From Myroides sp. JBRI-B21084 (GTDB lineage Bacteria; Bacteroidota; Bacteroidia; Flavobacteriales; Flavobacteriaceae), in NCBI RefSeq assembly GCF_030545015.1, contig NZ_CP120653.1:2418001-2482000 (forward strand): DNA of 64,000 bases, in the 5' to 3' direction. How positions within the stretch are numbered: position 1 is the first letter of the stretch; each line of letters opens with the position of its first letter. Shown piece after piece: positions 8,540 through 18,785 of this stretch. Made by a program: the position numbers and the translations under genes. The notes beneath the pieces were generated by a model. That model had not been told where the DNA came from. It worked only from the letters and a program-made list of their open reading frames with translations, and ran no database searches.

Positions 8540-8968
8540 ATGAAAAATTTTTTATTTGTACTGTTATTAACTTTTTGTGGTTTAGCCTCTCAAGCGCAAA
8601 GTTTAGCTAACACAAAAAACATACGTTTAAAAGGTATGTACGATTTTCAAACAGAGTTTAATGAATTTAGAGTAAATTCATTTTTAAAACACCGCTTTGA
8701 AGAGCACGGCTATACCGTTATTTACGATATGGAAGAAAAAAAGAAATGGCAAGTTGAAACAGCACCTTCTTGTGACGAATTGATTTGCGTTGTAACTCGC
8801 GATAAAGCAATGTTAGCTACAAAATTAGAAGTAGTTTTATTAAATTGTAAAGGCGATGTAGTGTTTAAAGCAAATGGCGAAAGTAGATTAAAAATACGTT
8901 CTAAATCGCATGTTGATGCTTTAAAGAACGCACTTGAACTTACAGTATTTAAAGCTAAAATTAATTAA
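8540..8968 (+). CDS. Exported protein of unknown function
   Basis: The 142-residue protein has a clear signal peptide (MKNFLFVLLLTFCGLASQAQ, cut after about residue 20). The mature domain of about 120 residues is probably alpha/beta, with a CDELIC motif holding two cysteines and the repeated phrase KLEVVLLNCKGDVVFKANGESR. I recognise no named family; similar small secreted proteins occur next to YjjG in Flavobacteriaceae. It begins one base after the phosphatase stop and ends at a strong terminator, so it is the last gene of the operon that begins with the ABC ATPase. Confidence 0.7.
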   Translation: MKNFLFVLLLTFCGLASQAQSLANTKNIRLKGMYDFQTEFNEFRVNSFLKHRFEEHGYTVIYDMEEKKKWQVETAPSCDELICVVTRDKAMLATKLEVVLLNCKGDVVFKANGESRLKIRSKSHVDALKNALELTVFKAKIN

Positions 8969-9000
8969 ACAAGCACTTCAACAGAAGTGCTTGTTTAATT
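8963..9000. terminator. Perfect 17-bp bidirectional terminator
   Basis: The arms at 8963-8979 and 8984-9000 are perfect complements around an AACA loop, with A/T-runs at both edges. The hairpin sits between convergent genes (the ABC operon and rarA) and can stop both. Confidence 0.88.
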
Positions 9001-10278
9001 TTAATATCCATATTTACCTTGCCAACGTTGGTGTAAAAAATCTTTGGTTTGTTTTTCGCGTGTATTGTCACCTGGTTCATAAAAAGATGTGTTTACTAAA
9101 TCGTCGGGTAAATATTCTTGGTATGCAAAATTTCCAGGAAAATCGTGACTGTATTTATAATCTTCGCCATAACCTAATTCTTTCATTAATTTGGTTGGTG
9201 CGTTGCGCAAATGAATAGGAATCGATAAATCGCCAGTTTGTTTTACTACCGCTTGTGCATTGCCTATAGCCATATAACTGGCGTTGCTTTTTGGCGATGT
9301 TGCCAAATAAATAGCACATTGGCTTAGTAAAATTCTACTTTCGGGGTAACCAATAACCGATACTGCCTGAAAAATATTGTTTGCCATTATTATTGCGGTG
9401 GGGTTTGCTAACCCAATGTCTTCAGATGCCGAGATTAATAATCTGCGAGCAATAAATTTTAAATCTTCGCCACCTTCAATCATTCGGGCTAACCAATAAA
9501 CGGCACCGTTTGGATCGCTTCCGCGTATCGATTTTATAAAGGCCGAAATAATATCGTAATGTTGTTCACCAGTTTTGTCATATAAAACAGTTTTTTTTTG
9601 AACAATTTGCATTACTTTTTCATTGGTAATTTCAATAGTATCACCATCTAAAGTACTTACAATTAATTCAAAAGTATTTAACAATTTTCTACCATCACCT
9701 CCCGAAACCCTGAATAAAGCTTCGTTTTCAGTAATAGTAATATTTTTATCTTTTAAATCCTCATCAACTAACAAAGCTCGGTTTAATAACGCTTCTAAAT
9801 CGGCTTTAGTAAAAGCATTTAAAGTATAAACTTGGCAACGCGATAACAAAGCAGGAATTACTTCAAAACTAGGATTTTCGGTCGTTGCACCAATTAAAGT
9901 AACCCAACCTTTTTCAACGGCTGCCAAAAGCGAATCTTGCTGTGATTTACTAAATCTATGAATTTCATCAATAAACAAAATGGGATTTTTAGGTGTAAAC
10001 AAGCCGCCACTTCCTTTGGCTTTTTCAATAACTTCGCGTACATCTTTTACACCTGCGTTAATTGCACTTAAAACATAAAAAGGTCTGTTGCTTTCTTGTG
10101 CAATAATTTCGGCTAAAGTAGTTTTACCTGTGCCGGGTGGCCCCCAAAATATCATCGACGGGATAACGCCGCGTTTTATACTTTGCGTTAAAATACCTTG
10201 TGTACCAACCAAATGCGATTGACTGATGTAATCTTCTAATTTTTTAGGACGTATGCGTTCTGCTAACGGTGCTTTCAT
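9001..10278 (-). CDS. rarA: Replication-associated recombination ATPase RarA (MgsA)
   Basis: The 425-residue AAA+ ATPase has Walker [10 protein letters not shown], Walker [11 protein letters not shown], sensor-1 motif [11 protein letters not shown] and the arginine-finger region SRC. The C-terminal lid and tetramerisation domain carries [14 protein letters not shown], a RarA hallmark. RarA acts at stalled replication forks. A longer frame runs upstream to 10443. The conserved N-terminus begins at [11 protein letters not shown], so the start is the ATG at 10278, and the extra 55 codons are Lys/Tyr-rich non-homologous sequence. The gene is divergent from the rhomboid gene across 150 bases. Confidence 0.93.
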   Translation of the reverse strand: MKAPLAERIRPKKLEDYISQSHLVGTQGILTQSIKRGVIPSMIFWGPPGTGKTTLAEIIAQESNRPFYVLSAINAGVKDVREVIEKAKGSGGLFTPKNPILFIDEIHRFSKSQQDSLLAAVEKGWVTLIGATTENPSFEVIPALLSRCQVYTLNAFTKADLEALLNRALLVDEDLKDKNITITENEALFRVSGGDGRKLLNTFELIVSTLDGDTIEITNEKVMQIVQKKTVLYDKTGEQHYDIISAFIKSIRGSDPNGAVYWLARMIEGGEDLKFIARRLLISASEDIGLANPTAIIMANNIFQAVSVIGYPESRILLSQCAIYLATSPKSNASYMAIGNAQAVVKQTGDLSIPIHLRNAPTKLMKELGYGEDYKYSHDFPGNFAYQEYLPDDLVNTSFYEPGDNTREKQTKDFLHQRWQGKYGY

Positions 10279-10295
10279 ATTGTAAAAGTATAAAA

Positions 10296-10303
10296 TAGAT
10301 TTG
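10296..10303 (+). promoter_or_regulatory. -7 box for a possible small transcript
   Basis: TAGATTTG matches TANNTTTG. No good TTTG is present 19-20 bases upstream. It would start a transcript of about 90 bases ending at the hairpin at 10373-10398. Confidence 0.25.
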
Positions 10304-10308
10304 GCGTT

Positions 10309-10398
10309 GCAAAAAAAGAGGTATATTAGTAAGGATAAAAATCTATTAGAAAAATTACTATAATAAATCAATAAACTGCCATAACGGCAGTTTTTTTT
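10309..10398 (+). ncRNA. Candidate small RNA between rarA and the rhomboid gene
   Basis: A TAGATTTG box at 10296 and an orphan terminator at 10373-10398 could delimit a transcript of about 90 bases with no reading frame, in a region between two divergent genes. There is no family match. An alternative is that the hairpin is a leader attenuator of the rhomboid gene. Confidence 0.25.
10373..10398 (+). terminator. Orphan rho-independent terminator between divergent genes
   Basis: AAACTGCC and GGCAGTTT pair around an ATAAC loop and are followed by eight T. The flanking genes both read away from this spot, so no known gene ends here. It may end a small RNA or act as a leader attenuator of the rhomboid gene at 10429. 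Confidence 0.6.
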
Positions 10399-10428
10399 AT
10401 TTGGGTATATTTTTGATTTACATTTTAC

Positions 10429-11217
10429 ATGGAAACAGATCAACTAAAATACCGCCCAGCCGTTTTTTGGGTGCCTTTTATATTTATACTTACGCTTTGG
10501 GTTATTTATTATTTAGATTGGCGTTACTTTTTTGAATGGAACAATTACGGAATTGTACCACACACATTTAAAGGATTACGAGGCGTTATTTTTTCACCAT
10601 TTTTACATGGTTCGGTACAACATTTATGGAACAACACTATAGCACTTGCCGTTTTATTACCTTTAATTTGTTACTATTATTACCAAAATTGGCAAACATT
10701 GGTTTTTGGTGGTATTTTACTTTCGGGGTTAGGTACATGGCTTATTGCTACAAGTGGTAGACACATTGGTGCCAGCGGACTTATATATGTTTTAACCGCC
10801 TATATGTTTTTTACAGGTATACGCAGTAAGCAATACCGTTTAATGGCAATATCGTTTTTAATGATTATTTTATACGGAAGTTCGGTTTGGTACATGCTGC
10901 CCGATGTTGAAAAAGGCATTTCGTGGCAAGGTCATTTAGCTGGTTTTATTTCAGGTTTTATTCTTTCGTACATCCTTAAAAAACCGCAACTAGAACCGCA
11001 ATACAAATACAATTGGCAACATCCTGATTTTGATGAAAGCAAAGACGATTTTATAAAACAGTTCGATGCAAAAGGTAATTTTAAACCCTTGCCGTTATTG
11101 CATACCGATGATCAAGGATATACTTATAACGATACTTTTTACCGACAAACACCTAAACTTACTCAGCAAATTTTATATAAAAATTGGCTTACTATTACGG
11201 TTTTTGTAACTAATTAA
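10429..11217 (+). CDS. Rhomboid-family intramembrane serine protease
   Basis: The 262-residue protein has six hydrophobic segments. The rhomboid signatures are: HGSVQHLWNNT in the second segment (oxyanion His/Asn), the catalytic Ser in GRHIGASGLIY, and the catalytic His in WQGHLAGFISG. A cytosolic tail of about 70 residues follows (FDESKDDFIKQFDAKGNF). The last 20 residues look unlike a conserved end. A piece resembling the expected tail occurs downstream at 12471-12562, so the 3' end may have been altered by rearrangement. The substrate is unknown. The start at 10429 lies close behind a TATTTTTG box (10408-10415), giving a very short leader if that is used. Confidence 0.87.
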   Translation: METDQLKYRPAVFWVPFIFILTLWVIYYLDWRYFFEWNNYGIVPHTFKGLRGVIFSPFLHGSVQHLWNNTIALAVLLPLICYYYYQNWQTLVFGGILLSGLGTWLIATSGRHIGASGLIYVLTAYMFFTGIRSKQYRLMAISFLMIILYGSSVWYMLPDVEKGISWQGHLAGFISGFILSYILKKPQLEPQYKYNWQHPDFDESKDDFIKQFDAKGNFKPLPLLHTDDQGYTYNDTFYRQTPKLTQQILYKNWLTITVFVTN

Positions 11218-11220
11218 TTT

Positions 11221-11305
11221 TAGGGCACATGCTGCGCACCGGGCTATACGCCTTTAGTCCTCGCGTGTTGCACTGCGGGCTATCAGCTGCTATCCCTTGT
11301 GCAAG
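11221..11305. repeat. GC-rich intergenic element with two CGGGCTAT copies
   Basis: A patch of about 85 bases is much richer in G+C than its surroundings. It contains CGGGCTAT twice (11240-11247 and 11276-11283), the words GGGCACATGC and CCCTTGTGC near its ends, and no reading frame. Similar GC-rich blocks with GGGCTAT and CCCTTGTGC occur between genes in Flavobacteriaceae as dispersed repeats, to my recollection. It marks the left edge of the rearranged region before rlmB. Confidence 0.55.
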
Positions 11306-11390
11306 TGAAAAGTGAAATTTAGCTTAAAAAAAAATTAGCAAATCACGAAAAAATAAATTACATTCGGTACTACAAAATATTTAGATAAAA

Positions 11391-11762
11391 ATGAAATTAG
11401 GCGCTTTTTCTATTAGCTTAACCGTAAAGGATATTCACCAATCAAAAGCTTTTTATGAAAAATTAGGTTTTGAATATAAAGGTGGCGACATCACCCAAAA
11501 TTGGATTGTTCTTAAAAACGGTACTACCGTTATTGGTCTTTTTCAAGACATGTTTCCAAAAAACATTATTACGTTTAATCCAGGTTGGGACCAAAACGCA
11601 CAACATTTACCAGAATTTAACGATGTACGCATCATTCAAGAACAATTAAAACAAGCAGGTATTCAGCTTACAAAAGAAGCCGATGAAAGTACATCAGGTC
11701 CAGAATACATTACTTTAGAAGATCCCGACGGAAATCAAATTCTTATAGATCAACACAGATAA
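11391..11762 (+). CDS. VOC-fold (glyoxalase/bleomycin resistance-like) protein
   Basis: The 123-residue protein has two beta-alpha-beta-beta-beta modules typical of the vicinal-oxygen-chelate fold. The first contains FSISLTVKDIHQSKAFYEKLGF, and the second ends in the standard YITLEDPDGNQILIDQH. The terminal Glu/Asp-rich motif fits a metal-binding or degenerate metal site. The substrate cannot be told from sequence; members range from glyoxalase I to antibiotic-binding proteins. It is followed after 33 bases by a second VOC gene and probably shares its transcript. The pair lies within the rearranged interval between the rhomboid gene and rlmB. Confidence 0.85.
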   Translation: MKLGAFSISLTVKDIHQSKAFYEKLGFEYKGGDITQNWIVLKNGTTVIGLFQDMFPKNIITFNPGWDQNAQHLPEFNDVRIIQEQLKQAGIQLTKEADESTSGPEYITLEDPDGNQILIDQHR

Positions 11763-11795
11763 TTCATATTAAAATAATTTTTTAAACATAATAAA

Positions 11796-12233
11796 ATGGC
11801 AACAGTAAACACTTATTTAAACTTTAGCGGAAATTGCGAAGAAGCATTTAATTTTTATAAATCGGTTTTTGGTACCGAGTTTAGTTATATTGGCCGATTT
11901 GGTGAAATGCCTCCACAAGAAGACTGCGAACCAATGAATGAAGAGTTTGCTAACAAAATTATGCACGTAAGTTTACCAATTGGTAATACCATTTTAATGG
12001 GTAGCGATACAGGTGGCGAATGGGCACCAAATTTTGTACAAGGTAATAATTTTGCAATTTCAATTAATACCGATAGTAAAGAAGAAGCCGATGTGCTTTT
12101 TAATGGACTTTCAGCTGGTGGTATGGTTACTATGCCAATGGCCGATACTTTTTGGGGTGCGTACTTTGGTATGTTTACAGATAAATTTGGAATTAATTGG
12201 ATGGTGAATTACGATGTACCACAACCAGAATAA
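11796..12233 (+). CDS. PhnB-like VOC-family protein
   Basis: The 145-residue protein begins with VNTYLNFSGNCEEAFNFYKSVFG, the usual opening of PhnB/3-demethylubiquinone methyltransferase-like VOC proteins. It continues with LPIGNTILMGSD and ends with WGAYFGMFTDKFGINWMVNYD. The spacing and C-terminal phrase are diagnostic of this subgroup, whose biochemical role is mostly unknown. It probably forms a two-gene operon with the VOC gene upstream, and it is followed by a strong terminator. Confidence 0.87.
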   Translation: MATVNTYLNFSGNCEEAFNFYKSVFGTEFSYIGRFGEMPPQEDCEPMNEEFANKIMHVSLPIGNTILMGSDTGGEWAPNFVQGNNFAISINTDSKEEADVLFNGLSAGGMVTMPMADTFWGAYFGMFTDKFGINWMVNYDVPQPE

Positions 12234-12247
12234 TTGTAATAAAAAAC

Positions 12248-12280
12248 AAAACGGTTTCAATATTTTGAAACCGTTTTTTA
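12248..12280 (+). terminator. Terminator after the VOC pair
   Basis: Thirteen-base arms (AAAACGGTTTCAA and its complement) surround a TATT loop and are followed by a T-run, 14 bases after the stop codon. Confidence 0.88.
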
Positions 12281-12297
12281 ATAATATTGTAATAAAA

Positions 12298-12470
12298 TTA
12301 TAAACGCTGTCTAACGGCTTCGTATAAAAATGCACCGCAAGCAACAGATACATTTAACGATGAAATTGTACCAAACATAGGTAATTTTGCTTTTTCGTCG
12401 ATGATTTTTAAAACCGATGGATTTACTCCTTTATCTTCAGAACCCATTTTAATTGCAATTCTTTTGTTAA
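12298..12470 (-). pseudogene. 3' fragment of a second rlmB copy
   Basis: These 173 bases align without gaps to 15020-15192, the 3' end of the intact rlmB downstream. By eye there are about 9 mismatches in the 168 bases upstream of the last codon, and the stop is TAA instead of TGA. The fragment encodes NKRIAIKMGSEDKGV through YEAVRQRL; the intact gene has NKGIAIIMGSEDKGV. Two replacements (Gly to Arg, Ile to Lys) hint at loss of selection. Similarity stops abruptly at 12470/12471. It has no start codon or upstream domain and cannot be functional. Confidence 0.9.
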
Positions 12471-12562
12471 GAAAAGATGCGCAAGGGTATCTTTATAATA
12501 ACACCTTTAATCGTAAGAACAATACCCAGCATCATTCGTACATTTTAAAAGAAAATACGTAG
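12471..12562 (+). pseudogene. Fragment resembling the rhomboid gene 3' end
   Basis: The + strand frame reads DAQGYLYNNTFNRKN, then SYILKENT and a TAG stop at 12560-12562. This resembles DDQGYTYNDTFYRQT in the tail of the rhomboid protein at about 11107-11151: 9 of 13 residues, and 28 of 42 bases by eye. It begins exactly where the rlmB fragment ends, as expected for a duplication junction. The match is short, so this assignment is moderate. Confidence 0.5.
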
Positions 12563-12584
12563 CAGAGATCGTATCAGCAGTTAA

Positions 12585-12610
12585 AAAAATCTATAGTTTA
12601 ATAGATTTTT
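12585..12610 (+). terminator. AT-rich terminator-like hairpin upstream of katG
   Basis: AAAAATCTAT and ATAGATTTTT pair around an AGTTTA loop with a T-rich end. It lies 23 bases after the stop of the rhomboid-like fragment and could be the old terminator of that gene. Confidence 0.4.
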
Positions 12611-12678
12611 AATATCGTTTCAAAGTGTAATTGCTTATTTTATTAGTAATTTTATAAAACAACTATAAACAACTATAA

Positions 12679-14952
<2,274 letters not shown>

Positions 14953-14967
14953 AAAAAAGAATAATAA

Positions 14968-15005
14968 AAAAGGCTCACTTTAAGAATTTAAAGTGAGCCT
15001 TTTAC
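14968..15005. terminator. Bidirectional terminator between katG and rlmB
   Basis: Sixteen-base arms carrying GGCTCACTTTAA and its complement surround a GAAT loop, with A-run before and T-run after. It serves katG on + and rlmB on -. Confidence 0.88.
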
Positions 15006-15019
15006 TTTTTATATGAAAT

Positions 15020-15757
15020 TCACAAACGCTGTCTAACGGCTTCGTATAAAAAAGCACCACAAGCAACAGATACATTTAACGATGAAATTGTACCAAACAT
15101 AGGTAATTTTGCTTTTTCGTCGATGATTTTTAAAACCGAAGGGTTTACCCCTTTATCTTCAGAACCCATAATAATAGCAATTCCTTTGTTAAAATCAATA
15201 TCATAAATATTGTTTTCGGTTTTTTCGGTAGCAGCAACAGTTGTAATTCCTGAACCTTGTAAGTAAAACACAGCGTCTTTAATATGATCTACTTTACAAA
15301 TAGGAATGTTAAAAACCGCGCCAGCCGAAGTTTTAACCGTATCGCCGTTTACAGGTGCAGATCCTTGTTTTTGTATAATAATACCATCAACACCCGTACA
15401 TTCTGCGGTACGAATAATTGCACCAAAATTACGTGCATCGCTCAATTGATCTAAAATTAAAAACAAAGGTTTTTCCTTTTGTTCCAAAACACCTTCAACC
15501 AAAGTTTCTATCGATACAAATTTAATAGGCGCAATAGATGCTACTGCACCTTGATGGTTATTAAATTTGCTTAGTTTGTTCAATTTTTCAACCGGAACGT
15601 ACGAAAAATTTACGTTGTTTTTCTTTAACGTTTTCATTAGCTCTTGCATTAAATCGCCTTGAGCTTCTTTTTGTATAAATACTTTATCTATTTCTTTTCC
15701 TGCGTTTATCGCTTCGATAACTGCACGAATTCCAAATATTTGATGTTCATTTTGCAT
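15020..15757 (-). CDS. rlmB: 23S rRNA (guanosine-2'-O-)-methyltransferase RlmB (TrmH family)
   Basis: The 245-residue SPOUT methyltransferase has an N-terminal substrate-binding domain (FGIRAVIEAINAGKEIDKV). The knotted catalytic domain has motif 1 LSDARNFGAIIRTAE, motif 2 IIMGSEDKGV and motif 3 LNVSVACGAFLYEAVRQ. This is the set for RlmB, which methylates a P-loop guanosine of 23S rRNA. The start at 15757 gives the usual MQNEHQIFGIRAV opening. A 3' fragment of a second copy lies 2.7 kb to the left beyond katG. Confidence 0.93.
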   Translation of the reverse strand: MQNEHQIFGIRAVIEAINAGKEIDKVFIQKEAQGDLMQELMKTLKKNNVNFSYVPVEKLNKLSKFNNHQGAVASIAPIKFVSIETLVEGVLEQKEKPLFLILDQLSDARNFGAIIRTAECTGVDGIIIQKQGSAPVNGDTVKTSAGAVFNIPICKVDHIKDAVFYLQGSGITTVAATEKTENNIYDIDFNKGIAIIMGSEDKGVNPSVLKIIDEKAKLPMFGTISSLNVSVACGAFLYEAVRQRL

Positions 15758-15795
15758 GCTACAAAGATATTACTATATTTAATAAAAAATTAATT

Positions 15796-16233
15796 ATGAA
15801 AAAAATACTGTTGTTATTTACGTTTTTAGTTGTGAATTTTTCTTTTGGGCAGGAAATTATTTCGCAAGAATTGTATGAAGGTGTGATTTCTAACGATTTA
15901 AAAGTTTCGTTCTATTTAAAAATGGAAGAAGACGGCTGCCCAAGAACTTTTGTTTCGGCAATTTATAAATACGATTCTAATAAAGAAAATAATTGGATAC
16001 TTTTAGATACTACTTTTTCTGAAGAAAAACAGCAATTTACTTTTGTGGAACATTACAATACGGGTTTGTTACTTTTAAAAAGAAGTACAGGGCAATTAAA
16101 CGGAGTTTGGATTTCGTCCGATGGTAAAAAGCAATTACCTGTAAAGCTTTCTAAAGTAAAAGTTAGCAAAGAAAAAGTTGAAAAGCTAGAAAATACTTTA
16201 GAAGAAGAGCTAATGAGTGCGTATGATTGTTGA
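15796..16233 (+). CDS. Exported protein of unknown function
   Basis: The 145-residue protein has a signal peptide (MKKILLLFTFLVVNFSFGQ, ending near residue 19). Its mature domain appears to be beta-rich with phrases such as YEGVISNDLKVSFYLKMEEDGCP and LNGVWISSDGKKQLPVKL. These resemble small periplasmic proteins that report on ligand or wall binding, but I cannot name a family. Lys/Glu-rich residues precede a C-terminal Cys. It is divergent from rlmB and followed after 11 bases by a lipoprotein gene, probably in the same transcript. Confidence 0.7.
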   Translation: MKKILLLFTFLVVNFSFGQEIISQELYEGVISNDLKVSFYLKMEEDGCPRTFVSAIYKYDSNKENNWILLDTTFSEEKQQFTFVEHYNTGLLLLKRSTGQLNGVWISSDGKKQLPVKLSKVKVSKEKVEKLENTLEEELMSAYDC

Positions 16234-16244
16234 AAAAATAAACT

Positions 16245-16535
16245 ATGAAAACAGGTGTTTTATTATTTTTTGTATTGATGGTTTGTGTATCGTGCAAATC
16301 AAAAATTAACTATAACGAAAAAGTGTATACTGACATTATGAAACATTCGGTTGTCTTATTTGCAAAAGAAGACAAAGGGAAAGTGTACCCAGGTAGTGTT
16401 TTAAATAAAGTTGTTTGCGATACTCTTGTTATGAAAAATATATTGCTTAAAAGTATTCCTTTACAAGCATCTGAATCGCCAAGTAAAAAAACAATGGGCG
16501 TTGTAAAAGATACCGTAATTTATATAAAAGAGTAA
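16245..16535 (+). CDS. Small lipoprotein of unknown function
   Basis: The 96-residue protein has a lipoprotein signal with lipobox MVCVSC at about residues 12-17. The mature part is hydrophilic (DKGKVYPGSVLNKVVCDTLVMKNILLKS) with one further Cys and no recognised domain. The short distance from the preceding secreted-protein gene suggests co-expression. Size and codon pattern look like a genuine gene, and it ends at a terminator. Confidence 0.65.
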   Translation: MKTGVLLFFVLMVCVSCKSKINYNEKVYTDIMKHSVVLFAKEDKGKVYPGSVLNKVVCDTLVMKNILLKSIPLQASESPSKKTMGVVKDTVIYIKE

Positions 16536-16557
16536 GTGTAAGTTTACTCTTTTTTTA
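16527..16557. terminator. Terminator between the lipoprotein and Omp85-type genes
   Basis: AAAGAGTAA and TTACTCTTT pair and a T-run follows. The genes on both sides converge here. The left arm overlaps the stop codon of the lipoprotein gene. Confidence 0.7.
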
Positions 16558-18237
16558 AAACTGCGTTTTATAGCTTAAATGAAAAATAGCATTGCGCATT
16601 TTAAAATCGGTATTTGGTTGCACGCCGTTTGCGTAAATAATGTTGAATAAACCGCCGCCGGTTTGTATGCCAAATCCTAATCCAAATGAGTATAAAAAAT
16701 CTTTTATATTTTCACCTTCGTAATAAGCAAAATCGGTAATACTGTGCAAATACATGTTTGGCGCTAGTAAATACCTAACTTCGTTGTAAATACCCAATTG
16801 TTTGTTGGTTAATAAAGAATTTTCCTGAAAACCCCGAATAGAGTTAATTCCTCCAAAACGATAATATTCATTATATAATAAAGGAATTTTACTTTGTAAC
16901 AACGCGCCTTCTAAATGTTGGTTAATGTACCATCTGTTTTTTAATTGCCATAAATATTGGGCACTAAAGTTTATAAATTGTTGTGATCCTTTACGGTTGT
17001 TTAGTTCTTCGGTTTTTGAACCTAAACCTACCAATCCAGTTACGTAGTATTTTTGACGGAATAGGGGATGCGTTTGGTATTTATTTAATAAATAATTAAG
17101 TGTAACAAACGTATTACTGTAATTGGCCGCCTGATAAAAATTATCTGTACCAGCAACCGATGAAGTAGATTGATAACCTACACCAACTCTATGGTTAAAA
17201 TTCAGATAATACAAAACCGCAGCATTAAACTTGGTGTTTAACATGGTACTGTCTTGTTTAAATAATTCTAACGAAGCTTTAAGTCCAAAAGGGGTGTTAA
17301 ACAAATAAGGTACTTCGCCTGTTAGGTTAAATTGTGTTTGCTGGTTTCCGTCGTTTTTCCAATACAATTTTAATTGTTCGCCTTTATTTAAAACATTCAT
17401 TAAATGTAAATCGGCATAACCGTTAAATTGTACTTTTCCGTTATCATCATTTGTAAAACCAATTAATCCGTCAAACTGACTTATGTTTTGGCGTTCCATA
17501 TACATATATAAAGCAGTGTTGCTTTCGGTAAAAAGTACTTCGGGCTGCTTGGTAGTTTTAATAAACGGAAATTGCGCCATTTCTTTTTGTAGATCATTGG
17601 TAATGTCTTCGGTAAATGGTTTTTTCTCGTACTTTTTAATTAAACGCTTTTTAATACCGTTCGGAAAATTGCCGTAAGGTGTAAAAACCAATTGGTCAAT
17701 TTTTCGTTGTTCATCAATCTTTAAATTTAAATCGGCAATTAATAAATGTTTTTTTAAAGTATGATTTGTAAGTTGAATGGTGCTAATAGCATATCCCTTT
17801 TTAGCTAATTGTTCAACAATATTTGTAAGATACTTTTCTGTATTTTCAATTGCAATGGTTTTGCTTAATCCATTTATTTGTAAAATTTCTTTTAATTGGT
17901 TTTGATGTTTGTTGAAGTTTATCTTTAAGCTATCGGTTTTTGTGCCTAAATCAAAATTCACAAAATACAGACTGTCTTTTTTTTCTGTAGATGTTACTTG
18001 GTAGTACAAGTATCCATTTGTTTTTATAAAAGTTTGTAGGTTTTTAAGTTGTGTTTCTAAATCCTGACCATTTGTAAAAATACTATCAGTAATTTGTTTT
18101 TTTAAATATGTAGATTCAATGTTATTTTTACCCTTAATTTTTAAATAAATTTGTTGCCCAAAAAGCGCGTAGTTGCTAAATATGCAAACTATCAAGCAAA
18201 TGGTTTTAATAACTAAAGGGGTGTTTTTAAACAACAT
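16555..18237 (-). CDS. Omp85-superfamily outer-membrane protein (POTRA plus beta-barrel)
   Basis: The 560-residue protein has an N-terminal signal peptide. Two or three POTRA-like domains cover about residues 30-250 (IKGKNNIESTYLKKQI, then GNFPNGIKKRLIKKY). A C-terminal beta-barrel follows, whose strands alternate polar and hydrophobic residues and end in a Phe (SYKTQF). The conserved RGF motif is present in FGGINSIRGFQENSL, the lid-loop signature of Omp85 barrels. It is shorter than BamA at 50497-53277. It may be a TamA/TpsB-like assembly or secretion factor; no secreted partner gene is adjacent. Confident as superfamily, not as subfamily. Confidence 0.82.
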   Translation of the reverse strand: MLFKNTPLVIKTICLIVCIFSNYALFGQQIYLKIKGKNNIESTYLKKQITDSIFTNGQDLETQLKNLQTFIKTNGYLYYQVTSTEKKDSLYFVNFDLGTKTDSLKINFNKHQNQLKEILQINGLSKTIAIENTEKYLTNIVEQLAKKGYAISTIQLTNHTLKKHLLIADLNLKIDEQRKIDQLVFTPYGNFPNGIKKRLIKKYEKKPFTEDITNDLQKEMAQFPFIKTTKQPEVLFTESNTALYMYMERQNISQFDGLIGFTNDDNGKVQFNGYADLHLMNVLNKGEQLKLYWKNDGNQQTQFNLTGEVPYLFNTPFGLKASLELFKQDSTMLNTKFNAAVLYYLNFNHRVGVGYQSTSSVAGTDNFYQAANYSNTFVTLNYLLNKYQTHPLFRQKYYVTGLVGLGSKTEELNNRKGSQQFINFSAQYLWQLKNRWYINQHLEGALLQSKIPLLYNEYYRFGGINSIRGFQENSLLTNKQLGIYNEVRYLLAPNMYLHSITDFAYYEGENIKDFLYSFGLGFGIQTGGGLFNIIYANGVQPNTDFKMRNAIFHLSYKTQF

Positions 18238-18295
18238 GAAACAAGTAAGGTTAATAGCGTAAATTTAGAAATATTTTGAAAATAAATGAAATACG

Positions 18296-18326
18296 TTTGT
18301 TTTGAATATAATAATTTATATATTTG
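18296..18326 (+). promoter_or_regulatory. Promoter of the rpsL-rpsG-fusA-rpsJ operon
   Basis: TTTG (18296-18299), a 19-base spacer and TATATTTG (18319-18326) match the Bacteroidota consensus exactly. The predicted start is near 18332, leaving a leader of about 50 bases. The first bases contain CCCG and CGGG, which can pair. Confidence 0.85.
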
Positions 18327-18383
18327 CATCCCCGAAAATACACGGGAAATAAATTTGAATGTAGAAATTTTTTAATAAACATT

Positions 18384-18767
18384 ATGCCAACAATTCAACA
18401 ATTAGTAAGAAAAGGGAGAACCCAATTGACTAAGAAGAGTAAATCGGTTGCTTTGGATTCATGTCCTCAAAGAAGAGGGGTTTGTACGCGTGTTTATACT
18501 ACTACACCTAAAAAGCCAAACTCTGCAATGCGTAAAGTAGCGCGTGTACGTTTGACAAACGGTAATGAAGTAAACGCTTACATCCCAGGAGAAGGACACA
18601 ATTTACAAGAGCACTCGATAGTATTAGTTAGAGGTGGAAGGGTAAAAGATTTACCAGGTGTTAGATACCACATTGTACGTGGTGCTTTAGATACTGCCGG
18701 TGTTAACGGTCGTACTCAAAGAAGATCTAAATATGGTGCTAAACGCCCTAAAGACGCAAAAAAGTAA
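18384..18767 (+). CDS. rpsL: 30S ribosomal protein S12
   Basis: The 127-residue protein sits at the decoding centre and controls translational accuracy. The highly conserved [16 protein letters not shown] and [13 protein letters not shown] loops are present with both lysines that are changed in streptomycin-resistant mutants, so the site is wild type. An in-frame TTG 20 codons upstream would add non-conserved residues and overlaps the promoter -7 box. The conserved MPTIQQLVR therefore fixes the start at the ATG at 18384. First gene of the str operon. Confidence 0.97.
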   Translation: MPTIQQLVRKGRTQLTKKSKSVALDSCPQRRGVCTRVYTTTPKKPNSAMRKVARVRLTNGNEVNAYIPGEGHNLQEHSIVLVRGGRVKDLPGVRYHIVRGALDTAGVNGRTQRRSKYGAKRPKDAKK

Positions 18768-18785
18768 TTTAATTTAAGTAGAATA

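Noticed and set aside
8934-9218. 94-codon + strand frame between the ABC operon and rarA
   Set aside because: It runs through a 17-bp terminator and antisense to rarA; no homology seen.
12111-12353. Minus-strand 80-codon frame over the VOC gene end
   Set aside because: It crosses a terminator and the rlmB fragment in a wrong frame; the real rlmB fragment frame is different.
18324-18383. A 20-residue longer S12 start
   Set aside because: It overlaps the promoter -7 box and predicted transcript start; the conserved N-terminus begins at 18384.
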